A stretch of 49,401 nucleotides of DNA. Source: Streptomyces albus subsp. albus (GTDB lineage: Bacteria > Actinomycetota > Actinomycetes > Streptomycetales > Streptomycetaceae). Position numbers and translations under genes: made by a program. Numbering within the stretch: position 1 is the stretch's first letter; each line of letters opens with the position of its first letter. The notes under the pieces were generated by a model. That model had not been told where the DNA came from. It worked only from the letters and a program-made list of their open reading frames with translations, and did no database searches. The stretch is from assembly GCF_000719865.1 (NCBI RefSeq), contig NZ_JOID01000036.1:1-49401 (forward strand), written 5' to 3'. Below, one piece after another: positions 1 through 8,449 of this stretch.

Positions 1-1346
1 GGGGCGGGGGCGGGGGGAGCCGAATGCTCCGTACCACCGCTCCCGCCGGGCCGGGGCCCGTCGCCGGTGACGGCGCCGTCGGCCGAGGCCGCCAGCCAGC
101 CGCCGAGGCCGGCCACCGCCACCAGCCCCGCCACGATCACGCCCAGCCGGATCCGGCGGCGGCGCAGCGCCTCGGCCCGGCGGCGCGCCGAACCGGGGCG
201 GGGCTCGCCCGGCCTGCGGGGCACCCGGGCGGTGCCGTGCGCCCCGCCCGCGAGCTCGTCGGCGCTGGGGACGCGCATGCTGGTGTGGGTGTCGCGCCCG
301 GAGTCGGGCGCCGAGCCGTACACCAGGGGCACGGCGCCCCGGCGGGGCTGCTCGGGGACGGAGCGGAGCGGCTCGGCCCGCTCCTCCGCCGCGGGGTCGT
401 CCCCGGACCGTTCGGAGTCCGGCTCGTCCACGTCGAGCGGCGGGATCCCGGCCAGGTCGGGCAGCAGCTCCCGGAGCCGGCCGGCCAGCTCGGCCGCGCG
501 CAGCCGGGAGGCGGGCGACTTGGCCAGGCACTGGACGAGCAGCTGCCACAGCTCGTCGGGGATGCCGGGCAGCGGGGCCACCGTCTCGGTCACATGGCGG
601 CGCAGCACGGCGCCGGGGTGGCCGCCGCCGAAGGGGGTGAACCCGGCGAGCAGTTCGTACAGGACGGTCGCCAGGGCGTAGATGTCGACGGAGGCGCGGG
701 GCGGCAGGCCCTCGACGATCTCCGGGGCCAGGTAGTCCGGGGTGCCGATGATGTTGCGGGCCGCGCCGGCCTGCCCGGCGCGGCCGCCCTGGCCGGGGCG
801 GGGGGCCGGCCCGGCTCCGGCGGTGGAGCGCAGGGCGCGGGCCCGGGCGGGGGAGTCGACGAGCCGGGCGACGCCGAAGTCGGTCAGCAGTGCCGGGTGG
901 GCGCCGCCGGGGCCGAGCGGGCCCTCCATGTCGAGCAGGATGTTCTCCGGCTTGACATCGCGGTGCGCGATGCCCGCGGCGTGCGCGGCGGCGAGGGCGT
1001 CGGCCACGTCGGCGGCGACGGCGACGGCGGCCTCCGGGGCCAGCCGGCGCTCCCGTTCGAGACGGGTGCGCAGATCGGTGCCGCGCACCAGGTCCATGAC
1101 GAGGGCCAGGTCGTTGCCGTCCACGACGAGGTCGCGGACGCCGACGATCCGGGGGTGGTCGAGGCCGAGGAGCGCGGTGCGCTCCTGGACGAAGCGTTCG
1201 ACGAGGTCCTCGTCCGAGGCGAGGTCCTCGCGCAGGAGTTTGACGGCGACCGGGCCCTCGGGCCCCTCGCCCAGCCACACCGTCCCGGCGGACCCCCGCC
1301 CGAGGATCTGATGGACGGTGTACCGGCTACCGATCTTGCGTGCCAA
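1..1346 (-). CDS. pkaB: Membrane Ser/Thr protein kinase, PkaB-like (C-terminus beyond window)
   Basis: Hanks-type Ser/Thr kinase that phosphorylates proteins in the cytoplasm and is anchored in the membrane. The kinase domain starts right at the N-terminus with the glycine loop (GRGSAGTVWLG), then HRDVKPEN (catalytic loop), LTDFGVARLVD and GTPDYLAPEIV (activation-segment end). After a Pro/Glu-rich juxtamembrane part comes one hydrophobic segment (LGVIVAGLVAVAGLGGWLA), then a Gly/Pro-rich external tail cut by the window edge. The start is taken as TTG at 1346 because GGAG sits 6 nt ahead and the kinase fold begins immediately. The gene lies downstream of pkaA in the same direction, with about 200 bp between them. 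Odd: the stretch between DFG and APE has about 20-25 extra Gly/Ala/Arg residues. Naming follows my memory of the pkaA-pkaB pair of S. coelicolor; the kinase call is firm, the symbol less so. Confidence 0.9.
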   Translation of the reverse strand, partial: MARKIGSRYTVHQILGRGSAGTVWLGEGPEGPVAVKLLREDLASDEDLVERFVQERTALLGLDHPRIVGVRDLVVDGNDLALVMDLVRGTDLRTRLERERRLAPEAAVAVAADVADALAAAHAAGIAHRDVKPENILLDMEGPLGPGGAHPALLTDFGVARLVDSPARARALRSTAGAGPAPRPGQGGRAGQAGAARNIIGTPDYLAPEIVEGLPPRASVDIYALATVLYELLAGFTPFGGGHPGAVLRRHVTETVAPLPGIPDELWQLLVQCLAKSPASRLRAAELAGRLRELLPDLAGIPPLDVDEPDSERSGDDPAAEERAEPLRSVPEQPRRGAVPLVYGSAPDSGRDTHTSMRVPSADELAGGAHGTARVPRRPGEPRPGSARRRAEALRRRRIRLGVIVAGLVAVAGLGGWLAASADGAVTGDGPRPGGSGGTEHSAPPAPA

Positions 1347-1387
1347 GACTGCTCCGACGTGTCACGCCCTCCGCGCGGAGGGCAGGC

Positions 1388-1416
1388 GTGGGCCACCAAC
1401 AGGAGTGGGCCACCAA
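1388..1416 (-). promoter_or_regulatory. Direct repeat upstream of the pkaB-like kinase gene
   Basis: A 12-bp sequence, GTGGGCCACCAA on the plus strand, occurs at 1388-1399 and 1405-1416, 17 bp apart. It lies about 40-70 bp upstream of the TTG start. The position suits a promoter-linked operator, but no regulator is known to me for it. A weaker third copy may begin near 1421. Confidence 0.3.
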
Positions 1417-1528
1417 GCTACGCGGCCACCGAGGTGTCCGTTGCCCAGGATGGGGCCAACCATCACTTCTGCGCGGTAAATCGGGGCCCGTAAGTCGACA
1501 AGTCTCCACAGTGGCGGAGGTGTTGCGG

Positions 1529-1547
1529 CCCGGGCGCGCGGCCCGGG
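1529..1547 (-). terminator. Hairpin just after the pkaA stop
   Basis: CCCGGGC (1529-1535) and GCCCGGG (1541-1547) pair around a five-base GCGCG loop, directly 3' of the pkaA stop codon. There is no T tract, which is usual for high-GC actinobacterial terminators. It could reduce read-through from pkaA into the pkaB-like gene. Confidence 0.4.
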
Positions 1548-1548
1548 G

Positions 1549-3246
1549 TCACTGGCCGGCGCCCGGGTCGAGCTCGGGGGCCTTGATGTCGGGGGTCTCC
1601 GGGAGCTGCTCGGACGCCTCGCCGAGCTGCGAGAACCAGTCGACGACCTCGCCGATGCCGTCGGTCGTGGCCTGCCAGAAGCTCTTGCCCTCCGCGATCC
1701 AGCTCTGGACCGGGGTGAACTCCCAGACGAGCCACGCCGCCAGGACGAAGACCACGATGGTGAAGAGGCAGCCCTTGAGGCAGCCGAGCCCGGGGATCCG
1801 CATCGGGTTGGCGCTGCGCGGGCGCGGCTCCCGGCGCGGCGCGGGGGCCGGCGGGGGCGGCGGGGCGTACCGCTGGGGCTGCGGCTCCTGCCGGCGGCGG
1901 GGCTCCCGGCGCGGCTGGGGCCGGGGCTGCGGCTGCTGCTGCGGGGGCGGCGCGTAGGGGGCCGGCTGCTGCTGTTGCTGCGGGGCCGGGCGGCGCTGCG
2001 GGCGGCGGCGGAGGGGGTCGTCCTCCGGGTCGAGGTACTGGACCTGGGTCTGCTCGTTGCGGTCGCGGGCCGCGCGCATCTGGTTCTGCCAGGGGTGCTC
2101 GCCGTCCTGGCCCTCCCCCGCTCCGGGCGGCCCGGGCGGCACGGGGGGCATCGCGCGGGTGGCGCCGGCGTGGTCCGGGCCGCCGGGCCCGCCGCCGGCG
2201 GGCAGGAAGGCCGTCTGCGCGTTGGGGTCGTAGGCGCTCGCGCCGGACGGCAGCACCTGCGTCGGGTCGGCGTCCCCGCCGCCGGCCGCTCCCGCGCCGT
2301 GGCCGGCGGTGGCGCCGGGTACGGGCGCGGGCGCCGGGTCGGGCGCGAGCAGCGCGGCGACGCCGAGGGCCGCCTCGGCCTGGGCGGGGCTGGCGTGCAC
2401 GCCGACGCCCGAGGCGACCGTACGGAGGCCGCGGGCGAGGTTGACGGCGCTGGGCCGCTGGTCCGGGTTCTTCCGCAGGCAGTGCTCGATGACCGTCCAG
2501 AGCGGTTCGGGGACGGTGGTGGGGCGGCGCGGCTCCTCGCTGAGGTGCTTCTGCAGCACCTCCAGGGCCGTCTCCCCCGCGAACGGCGGGCGGCCGGTGA
2601 CGAGTTCGTAGAGGAGGATGCCGCAGCCGTAGATGTCGACGGCGGAGGTCTGCGGACGGCCCTCGGCGGACTCCGGCGCGACGTAGGCGGGGGTGCCGAC
2701 GAACTCGTGGGTGCGGGTCAGGCCGGGTGAGTCGGCGAGCCGGGCGATGCCGAAGTCGGTGAGCATCGGGTGCATCTCGCCGCTCGCGCCGGTCGCCAGC
2801 AGGACGTTGGCGGGCTTGAGGTCGCGGTGGACGACGCCGTCGGCGTGGCTGGCGGCGAGCGCGTCGGCGATCTGCGCGGTCAGCAGGGCGGTGGCGACCG
2901 GCGTGAACGGGCCGTTCTGGCGCAGGTACCGGAAGAGGTCCGGGCCGTCGATGAGGTCCATCACGAGGGCCAGCAGATCGCCCTCGACCACGAGGTCCCG
3001 GGTGCGGACGATGTTGGGGTGGGTGAGCCGGAGCAGCACCGACCGCTCGCGCAGGAAGCGCATCACGACGTCGGGGTCGTGGGCCAGCTCCTCCTTGAGG
3101 ACCTTGATCGCGACGGCCTCGCCGGGATGCCCGGCCACAGCCGCCTCCGCGCCCGCCGTCTCGCGCTGCCGGGCCCGCCAGACGGTGCCGGTGGCCCCGC
3201 GGCCGAGCGGCTCTTCGAGCAGATACTTACTGCCTACCGGCCGCAC
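1549..3246 (-). CDS. pkaA: Membrane Ser/Thr protein kinase PkaA
   Basis: Hanks-type Ser/Thr protein kinase of 565 residues. Residues 8-270 form the kinase domain: glycine loop LGRGATGTVWRA, VAIKVL with the ATP-binding lysine, HRDLKPANVLL, LTDFGIARL and GTPAYVAPE. A long Ala/Gly/Pro linker ends in a Gln-Pro-Arg-rich stretch, followed by one membrane segment near 494-510 (LFTIVVFVLAAWLVWEF) and an external tail of about 55 residues without PASTA repeats. Two cysteines (GCLKGC) precede the membrane segment. The 565-residue length is close to what I recall for S. coelicolor PkaA. The gene is divergent from the FHA/FtsK gene, whose FHA domain could read phosphothreonines made by this kinase; that link is inference. 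Confidence 0.93.
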   Translation of the reverse strand: MRPVGSKYLLEEPLGRGATGTVWRARQRETAGAEAAVAGHPGEAVAIKVLKEELAHDPDVVMRFLRERSVLLRLTHPNIVRTRDLVVEGDLLALVMDLIDGPDLFRYLRQNGPFTPVATALLTAQIADALAASHADGVVHRDLKPANVLLATGASGEMHPMLTDFGIARLADSPGLTRTHEFVGTPAYVAPESAEGRPQTSAVDIYGCGILLYELVTGRPPFAGETALEVLQKHLSEEPRRPTTVPEPLWTVIEHCLRKNPDQRPSAVNLARGLRTVASGVGVHASPAQAEAALGVAALLAPDPAPAPVPGATAGHGAGAAGGGDADPTQVLPSGASAYDPNAQTAFLPAGGGPGGPDHAGATRAMPPVPPGPPGAGEGQDGEHPWQNQMRAARDRNEQTQVQYLDPEDDPLRRRPQRRPAPQQQQQPAPYAPPPQQQPQPRPQPRREPRRRQEPQPQRYAPPPPPAPAPRREPRPRSANPMRIPGLGCLKGCLFTIVVFVLAAWLVWEFTPVQSWIAEGKSFWQATTDGIGEVVDWFSQLGEASEQLPETPDIKAPELDPGAGQ

Positions 3247-3828
3247 GTCATGCGCTCCCTACGTCCTGGTACCGGGCCTCGTTCCGCGGAGGGGACTCCA
3301 CGGGGCCGTTCCGCCCCACTCTAGTGCCGGGTCGCGGGCCGGCGGCGGGTCGTGCGCTGTTCCCCGGTCCCCTCCCGGCGGACCGGACGCGGCGCCACCC
3401 ACCGGGAGGACGCCGTCGCCGGGCCGGCGGTTGCCCCGCGGCCCGTTGCCCGGCCCGGCGGGGCCGGCGGGCGGAGGCGGGCTGAGGCGACGCCTCCGGG
3501 AGCGCCGGGCGCGAGCCGGCCGGGAAGGGGACGCGATCGGTCGCCGGAGCGACAGAAGAAGCGACGGGGAGCGACAGAGAGCGACAGGGGATGCCGCCAC
3601 TGGCGCTCCGTCAGGCGCTTTTTGGCCGGACCGCGACCATTCAAGATCGAATAACGGTGGTCGCCGGGCGGGATGTCGCCGGCAGGTGCGAGGATGCATC
3701 CACGCACGGAGGAGCGGGGAGCGGGGGCTCCGCGCTCTGTGGTGACCTGTACGTGCCGAGCGCCCGTGCACGGACGGGGGACGGACCGGGCCCCTGCCGC
3801 GTCCGGGCGGAAGGGACCGCTGACGGCG
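3247..3828. other. Divergent intergenic region between pkaA and the FHA/FtsK gene
   Basis: About 580 bp without a convincing gene. It should hold the promoters of both divergent genes. An AT-richer patch at 3618-3657 is the most promoter-like part, but I could not place a good -35/-10 pair. It also holds the phased GCGAC repeats listed separately. An in-frame upstream ATG for the FHA gene exists at 3673, but the added residues are Arg/Gly/Pro-rich and unlike a conserved N-terminus. Confidence 0.5.
3549..3585. repeat. Four phased GCGAC repeats in the pkaA / FHA-FtsK divergent region
   Basis: GCGAC occurs at 3549, 3561, 3571 and 3581, mostly as GAGCGACAG, so copies are 12, 10 and 10 bp apart and lie on nearly the same face of the helix. 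This spacing suits cooperative binding of a regulator. No matching known operator is recognised. Confidence 0.35.
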
Positions 3829-6800
3829 ATGCAGATCCGCTTGACCGTCCTCGGGCCGCTCAGCGGCCATGCCCCGCGTTCCTGTGATGTGCTCGTCACG
3901 GCCCCCGCGGGGACGGCGCTGGCCGCGGTGGCCGGCGGCCTCGCGGCCACCGTGGCCGCCGGCGCGGAGCCCGGGCGCGGCGCGGAGACCGGCGGCCCCG
4001 GCGGATCCGTTGCTGCCGGCGCCCGGTCGTCCGGCGCGGCGCAGAACCCTTCCTCCGTCGCGCTGTACGCGGGTTCCGAGCGGCTCGACGGCCGCCGTTG
4101 CGTCCTGGGCGAACCGCCGCTCGTCGACGGCGCGGTGCTGTCCCTCCACGCCCCGGTCGAGCCCGGTCTGCACCCCGGTATCGCCCAGGAGACGGCCGCG
4201 CGGGGCGCCGCCCGGCTCCACGTCGTCGCCGGGCCGGACGCGGGCGGGGTCCATCTGCTGCACGGCGGGCAGATCCGGATCGGCCGCTCCGCGGACGCCG
4301 ATGTCCCGCTCGACGACCCCGACGTCTCCCGGCTGCACTGCGCGGTGACGCTCGCCGGGGACGGCCGGGTGACCGTCGCGGATCTCGGTTCGACCAACGG
4401 CACGGCGGTCGACGGCGCGCCGGTGGACGGCCGGTCCCGGCCGCTGCCGCCCGGTGCCCTGCTCCGCGTCGGGGAGTCGGCGCTGCGGCTGGAGTCCGCG
4501 GCGGACGCCGGGGAGGAACCTCCGGCCGCGCCCGCGGGAGCGGGCGCGGTGCGGCGGCCGGCGGTGCTGCCCGGCGCGCTCCCGGTGGCCCCGGACGGTG
4601 AGGGCCGGCTGCGGGTCGAGCCGCCCGGCGCCCCGGGCGCCGGTGGACGGGCGCCCGACGGGGCCTCCCGCGCTGCCCGCGCCACCAGCCCCGCTCCGGC
4701 CCCGGCCGCCGGCACGACGCGTCCGGGCGGCGGGCTTCCGGGCGGACGGCCGGGGCAGGACGGCCGGTACGGCAGCACCGGCGGGCAGGCGCCGTGCGAC
4801 CCCCGCGAGCGGGCCCCCGGCGAACAGGGGCGGCCGCGTCATCCACACGGCGGCACCGGAGAGTCGGGGCACGCGCTGCCCGGCCGCGGCGAGCCGGGAC
4901 ACGGCGACGCTCACGGCCGCGGCGAGCCCGGATACGGCGAAGCCGGGTACAGCGGCGCCGGATACGGCGCGCAGGATCCGTCCGGCCGGGCGCTGGTGCC
5001 CGGGCAGCGGAACCCGGGCGGGGATCCGGACCGGGAGCCGGCCGCGCCCGGCGAGTGGCCCGACGGCCCCCGGGAACACACGGTGACCGGCCACGGCGGC
5101 ACCCCCCTTCCCTGCGGCCGCCCCGCCGGCGAGACCCGCGCCGCCGAGGGCAGCGGCGCCTTCCGCGGCCCTGAACGCGGTGACGCGGCACCGGAGTGGC
5201 CGCCGAGCCCGCCCGAGCACGGCACCGTCCGGCCCGGCGTGCCCGCCGGGGCGCCCCCGCTGCCCGCGTACGCCGCCGGCCGTCCCGCTTCCCCGCCCGG
5301 GGAGGCCGCGGGCGAGGGGCCGGACCGCCGCACCGGGCGCCGCGGCCGCGGCATAGGAGCCTGGGCCCGCCGCCTGGCCGGCGGCCGCGCCGAGGAGGAA
5401 CCCGCCGGGACCGGCCGGCCGGCGGACCCCGCCGCACCGTCCGCCGCCGCGGCCGCCGCGCTGCACCGGCGCTGGCCCGATCCCTCCGAGATCCTGCTCA
5501 CCGCCCTGGGCCCCGGCCCGCGGCTGTGGGAGCGCGGCCCCGGCCACCCCGACGCGCTGGTGGTACGGCTCGGCACGGCCGACCGCGCGGGGGTGCCGGC
5601 ATTCCCCGTCACCGTGGGACTGCGGCAGGCCGGTTCGCTGGGCCTGGCCGGTCCGCGCGCCCGGCTGGCGGGGCTGGCCCGGTCCGTCGTCGCGCAACTG
5701 GCGGCGCTGCACTCCCCCGCCACCCTGGAACTCGTCCTGATCAGCGCCGACCCGGCGCGGGAGCTGCGGGAGCGGATGGCCGACTGGGCCTGGCTCGGCT
5801 GGCTGCCGCAGCTGCGTCCGGCGCACGGCCAGGACTGCCGCCTGCTGCTCGCCTACGACCACGAGCAGGCCGCCGCCCGGATCGCGGAGTTGGCCCGCCA
5901 GGTGGAGGAAGCACCCCTCCCCGGAGCGGCCGGTCACGGCAGCGGCAGCACGGCGTCCCGGGAGGACGGCTCGTACACCGTGGTGGTCCTGGACGGCGAT
6001 CCCGGCTCCCCGGAGCTGCGGGAGGCCACGGCCCGGCTGGCGGGTGCCGGCCCGGCCGCCGGGGTCCATCTCCTCTGCGCGGTGGAGACCCCGGCCGCCT
6101 CGCCCGCGGCTCCCCTGCTGGCCAACTTCGAGACCGCGCGCGCGGTGTCCCCGGCGTTCGGGGAGTGCGGCGCGGTGGCGATGCTGAGCGGTGAGGTGGC
6201 CACGGCGCTCCGGCTGATACACCTTCCGGCCGACCGGCCCGGGGCGTACGCACCGCGAGGCCCGGCCGACGCCGCCCCGGACGCCGCCCCGGCCGCCGCC
6301 CCGGACGCCCGCACCGCGTACGGGGAGCACGGCCCCGGCGTCCCGTACGGCACCGCGCCGGGCGCTGCGCCGGGCACCGCCGGACCCGGCGGTCCGCGGT
6401 CCGCCGACCCGGCGGACACCCACGGCCTGTCGTCCCGCGCCGTGGCGGCGGAGCGCGCCCCGGGCGGGCGCCGCCCCGCCGTGCCGGACAACGGGACGGC
6501 CGCGGTCGCCGACGCCGTGTCCGCCGCCTGGGCCGAACGCTTCGCCCGGTCGCTGGCACCGCTGAGGCTGCCGGACGCCGGGCCCGGCGCGAGCGGCCCC
6601 GGCGGATCGCGGCGGGTGGCGGTGACGCTGCCCCGTGCGGCCCGGCTGCTGGACGAACTGGGGCTGGCCCGCGCCACCCCCGCCTCGCTGACGGCCCGGT
6701 GGGCCGCCGCGGCCGACCCCGGGACGCCGCCGGGCGGCAGGCTCTGCGCGGTGCTCGGCGCGGGACCGCACGGCCCGCTCACGGTGGACGTGGCGGCGGA

Positions 6801-7953
6801 GGGCCCGCATCTGCTGGTCGAGGGCGGCGCGGGCAGCGGCAAGACGGAGCTGCTGCGGTCGCTGGCCGCCTCGCTGGCGGCGGCCGACCGGCCCGACCGG
6901 CTGGCGATGGCCCTGGTGGACGGCGGCGGGCTGCGCTCCCCGCAGCCGGAGGCGCGCGGCGAGGGGCTGCGCGCCTGCACGGACCTCCCGCATGTGACGA
7001 CGTATGTGACCGGGGTCGACCCGGTGCGGATGCGGGCCTTCGCCCAGGCGCTCAGCTCGGAGCTGAAACGGCGGGCCGAACTCCTGGACGGGCTGGACTT
7101 CGCCGAGTGGCACGCCCGCCGGTCCGGCCGCGCGGAACGGCCGGTGCGGCGTACGGCGGAGCGCCCGGGCGGCGAACGGCGGAGCGGTGACCCGGAGGCG
7201 GAGTCCGGAGGCACACTGCAGCTCCGGGTGCGCGGCGCGGGCCGTCCCTGGGAGCACGGCGCTCCCGCTGCGGGCAACTCCCCCGGGGCTTCCGGAAGTT
7301 CCTCCGGTTCGGGCCCGGGTGGCGGCGGGGCGCTCACCGGTACCGTGCCGGCCCCGGCCGGGAGCGTACGCGGCGGCGCGTCCGCCGGGGCGGAGCCGGA
7401 GGCCCGTGCGGCGGCCGGCCCGGAGGCGCTGCCCCGGCTGGTGGTCCTCGTCGACGACTTCGACGCCCTGCTGTCCCCCGCGCTCGGCAGCACCGGCCGC
7501 CCGGCGGCCGGCTCCGTGGTGCGGGCACTGGAGGCGGTGGCCCGGGAAGGCGCCCGGCTCGGGGTCCATCTGGTCGCGGCGAGCGGCCATCCGGAGCGCA
7601 CGGCCGGCACCGCCGCGGCGGAGGCGGCCGGGGTGCGGGTCGCCCTGGAGGTGCTGCCCGCCGTCACCGACGGCCCGGAGAAGGCGGAGGCCACGGCGGG
7701 ACGCGGCCGGCTGACGGGCCGCGACGGCGCGGTCGTCTGGTTCCAGGCGGGCCGGGTCACCGGCCGCATCCCGCGGACGGCCACCCAGCGGCCGACGGTG
7801 GTGCCCCTCGACTGGGAACGCATGGGCGATCCCCCGGCACGCCGCCCGCTCCGTGAACTGGGCAACGGGCCGACCGACTTGGCGCTGCTGGCCAGTGCCC
7901 TGCAGCGGGCGGCCGAGTCGGCCGACGCGGCTCCGGCTCCGCCACTGGTCTGA
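3829..7953 (+). CDS. FHA domain / FtsK-SpoIIIE (EssC-like) ATPase
   Basis: Large predicted cytoplasmic protein of 1374 residues. The N-terminal part has a ubiquitin-like start (MQIRLTVLGPLS) as in type VII secretion EssC/EccC-related proteins. An FHA domain spans about 130-220, with IRIGRSADADV near 149, SRLHC near 167 and STNGT near 188, the residues that read phosphothreonine. A long Gly/Pro/Arg-rich linker follows (about 225-540). The C-terminal FtsK-type motor has Walker A GGAGSGKT at 999-1006 and a Walker B-like VVLVDDFD at 1205-1212. Only one motor is intact, whereas EssC has several. The start ATG at 3829 is chosen because the conserved N-terminus begins there; AAGGGA is 12 nt upstream. 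No WXG100 gene is adjacent, so a role in type VII secretion is unproven. Two kinases are encoded divergently next door. Confidence 0.85.
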   Translation: MQIRLTVLGPLSGHAPRSCDVLVTAPAGTALAAVAGGLAATVAAGAEPGRGAETGGPGGSVAAGARSSGAAQNPSSVALYAGSERLDGRRCVLGEPPLVDGAVLSLHAPVEPGLHPGIAQETAARGAARLHVVAGPDAGGVHLLHGGQIRIGRSADADVPLDDPDVSRLHCAVTLAGDGRVTVADLGSTNGTAVDGAPVDGRSRPLPPGALLRVGESALRLESAADAGEEPPAAPAGAGAVRRPAVLPGALPVAPDGEGRLRVEPPGAPGAGGRAPDGASRAARATSPAPAPAAGTTRPGGGLPGGRPGQDGRYGSTGGQAPCDPRERAPGEQGRPRHPHGGTGESGHALPGRGEPGHGDAHGRGEPGYGEAGYSGAGYGAQDPSGRALVPGQRNPGGDPDREPAAPGEWPDGPREHTVTGHGGTPLPCGRPAGETRAAEGSGAFRGPERGDAAPEWPPSPPEHGTVRPGVPAGAPPLPAYAAGRPASPPGEAAGEGPDRRTGRRGRGIGAWARRLAGGRAEEEPAGTGRPADPAAPSAAAAAALHRRWPDPSEILLTALGPGPRLWERGPGHPDALVVRLGTADRAGVPAFPVTVGLRQAGSLGLAGPRARLAGLARSVVAQLAALHSPATLELVLISADPARELRERMADWAWLGWLPQLRPAHGQDCRLLLAYDHEQAAARIAELARQVEEAPLPGAAGHGSGSTASREDGSYTVVVLDGDPGSPELREATARLAGAGPAAGVHLLCAVETPAASPAAPLLANFETARAVSPAFGECGAVAMLSGEVATALRLIHLPADRPGAYAPRGPADAAPDAAPAAAPDARTAYGEHGPGVPYGTAPGAAPGTAGPGGPRSADPADTHGLSSRAVAAERAPGGRRPAVPDNGTAAVADAVSAAWAERFARSLAPLRLPDAGPGASGPGGSRRVAVTLPRAARLLDELGLARATPASLTARWAAAADPGTPPGGRLCAVLGAGPHGPLTVDVAAEGPHLLVEGGAGSGKTELLRSLAASLAAADRPDRLAMALVDGGGLRSPQPEARGEGLRACTDLPHVTTYVTGVDPVRMRAFAQALSSELKRRAELLDGLDFAEWHARRSGRAERPVRRTAERPGGERRSGDPEAESGGTLQLRVRGAGRPWEHGAPAAGNSPGASGSSSGSGPGGGGALTGTVPAPAGSVRGGASAGAEPEARAAAGPEALPRLVVLVDDFDALLSPALGSTGRPAAGSVVRALEAVAREGARLGVHLVAASGHPERTAGTAAAEAAGVRVALEVLPAVTDGPEKAEATAGRGRLTGRDGAVVWFQAGRVTGRIPRTATQRPTVVPLDWERMGDPPARRPLRELGNGPTDLALLASALQRAAESADAAPAPPLV

Positions 7954-8449
7954 CGGGGCCCGGGCCCGCCGCGGCCGGGCGGCCGCCGCGCCCGGCACTC
8001 GGCGCGCGAACGGCGGGCCCGGGCCGGTGGGACCGGCACGGACGCGGGGCGCCCCCGGCCCCGTACCCGCCCCGCCGGCCGCCCCCGGGTGTCTGTTGTC
8101 GGCGCACCCTGCCCGGGCCGCGGTCCACCCGCTCGCCCCGGGGACCGTTCACCGCGCGAAAGGGGTCGGATACCCCGCGGCCGCCCTGCCCGAACGGGTT
8201 TCCGGGCGCCGTCCCCTACGCGCGTTCAACAAGCCTGACTGCCCATCACGGCCCGGTCACAATAGGTCAGTTGATCACTGTCCCGGTATTGCGACCGCTC
8301 TCCTCCGGGGCATAGGACTGTCGCACAGTAGGTACGGGACGAGCCCCGTGCGGTCGGCCGTCGGAGGAACGGGCGCCCGCACACGGGCCGGCCCCCTCAC
8401 GGGGGTTCACGGGTGGGGCCCAGGCGGGACCCAGGAGAGGTCGGGCACG
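7954..8449 (+). other. Intergenic region upstream of the sugar importer operon
   Basis: About 500 bp with no convincing gene. The left 200 bp is very GC-rich; the right part from 8220 is less so and carries the candidate promoter and operator listed separately. A long 5' leader of about 125 nt before the lipoprotein gene would result from that promoter. Confidence 0.5.
8268..8318 (+). promoter_or_regulatory. Candidate promoter and operator of the sugar ABC importer
   Basis: TTGCGA (8289-8294) and TAGGAC (8313-8318) are 18 bp apart and resemble a housekeeping streptomycete promoter. Just upstream, CAGT-N5-ACTG (8268-8280) forms a 13-bp palindrome that could bind a LacI- or ROK-type sugar repressor. 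No such repressor gene lies in the window. Assigned by eye; unproven. Confidence 0.3.

Noticed and set aside
24..1493. Open frame of 489 residues opposite the pkaB-like kinase
   Set aside because: The minus strand carries complete kinase motifs; the plus frame is a shadow.
3259..7998. A 1579-residue open frame antisense to the FHA/FtsK gene
   Set aside because: Arg/Gly/Pro-rich translation with no family motif; an artefact of high GC third positions. The plus-strand frame has FHA and Walker motifs.
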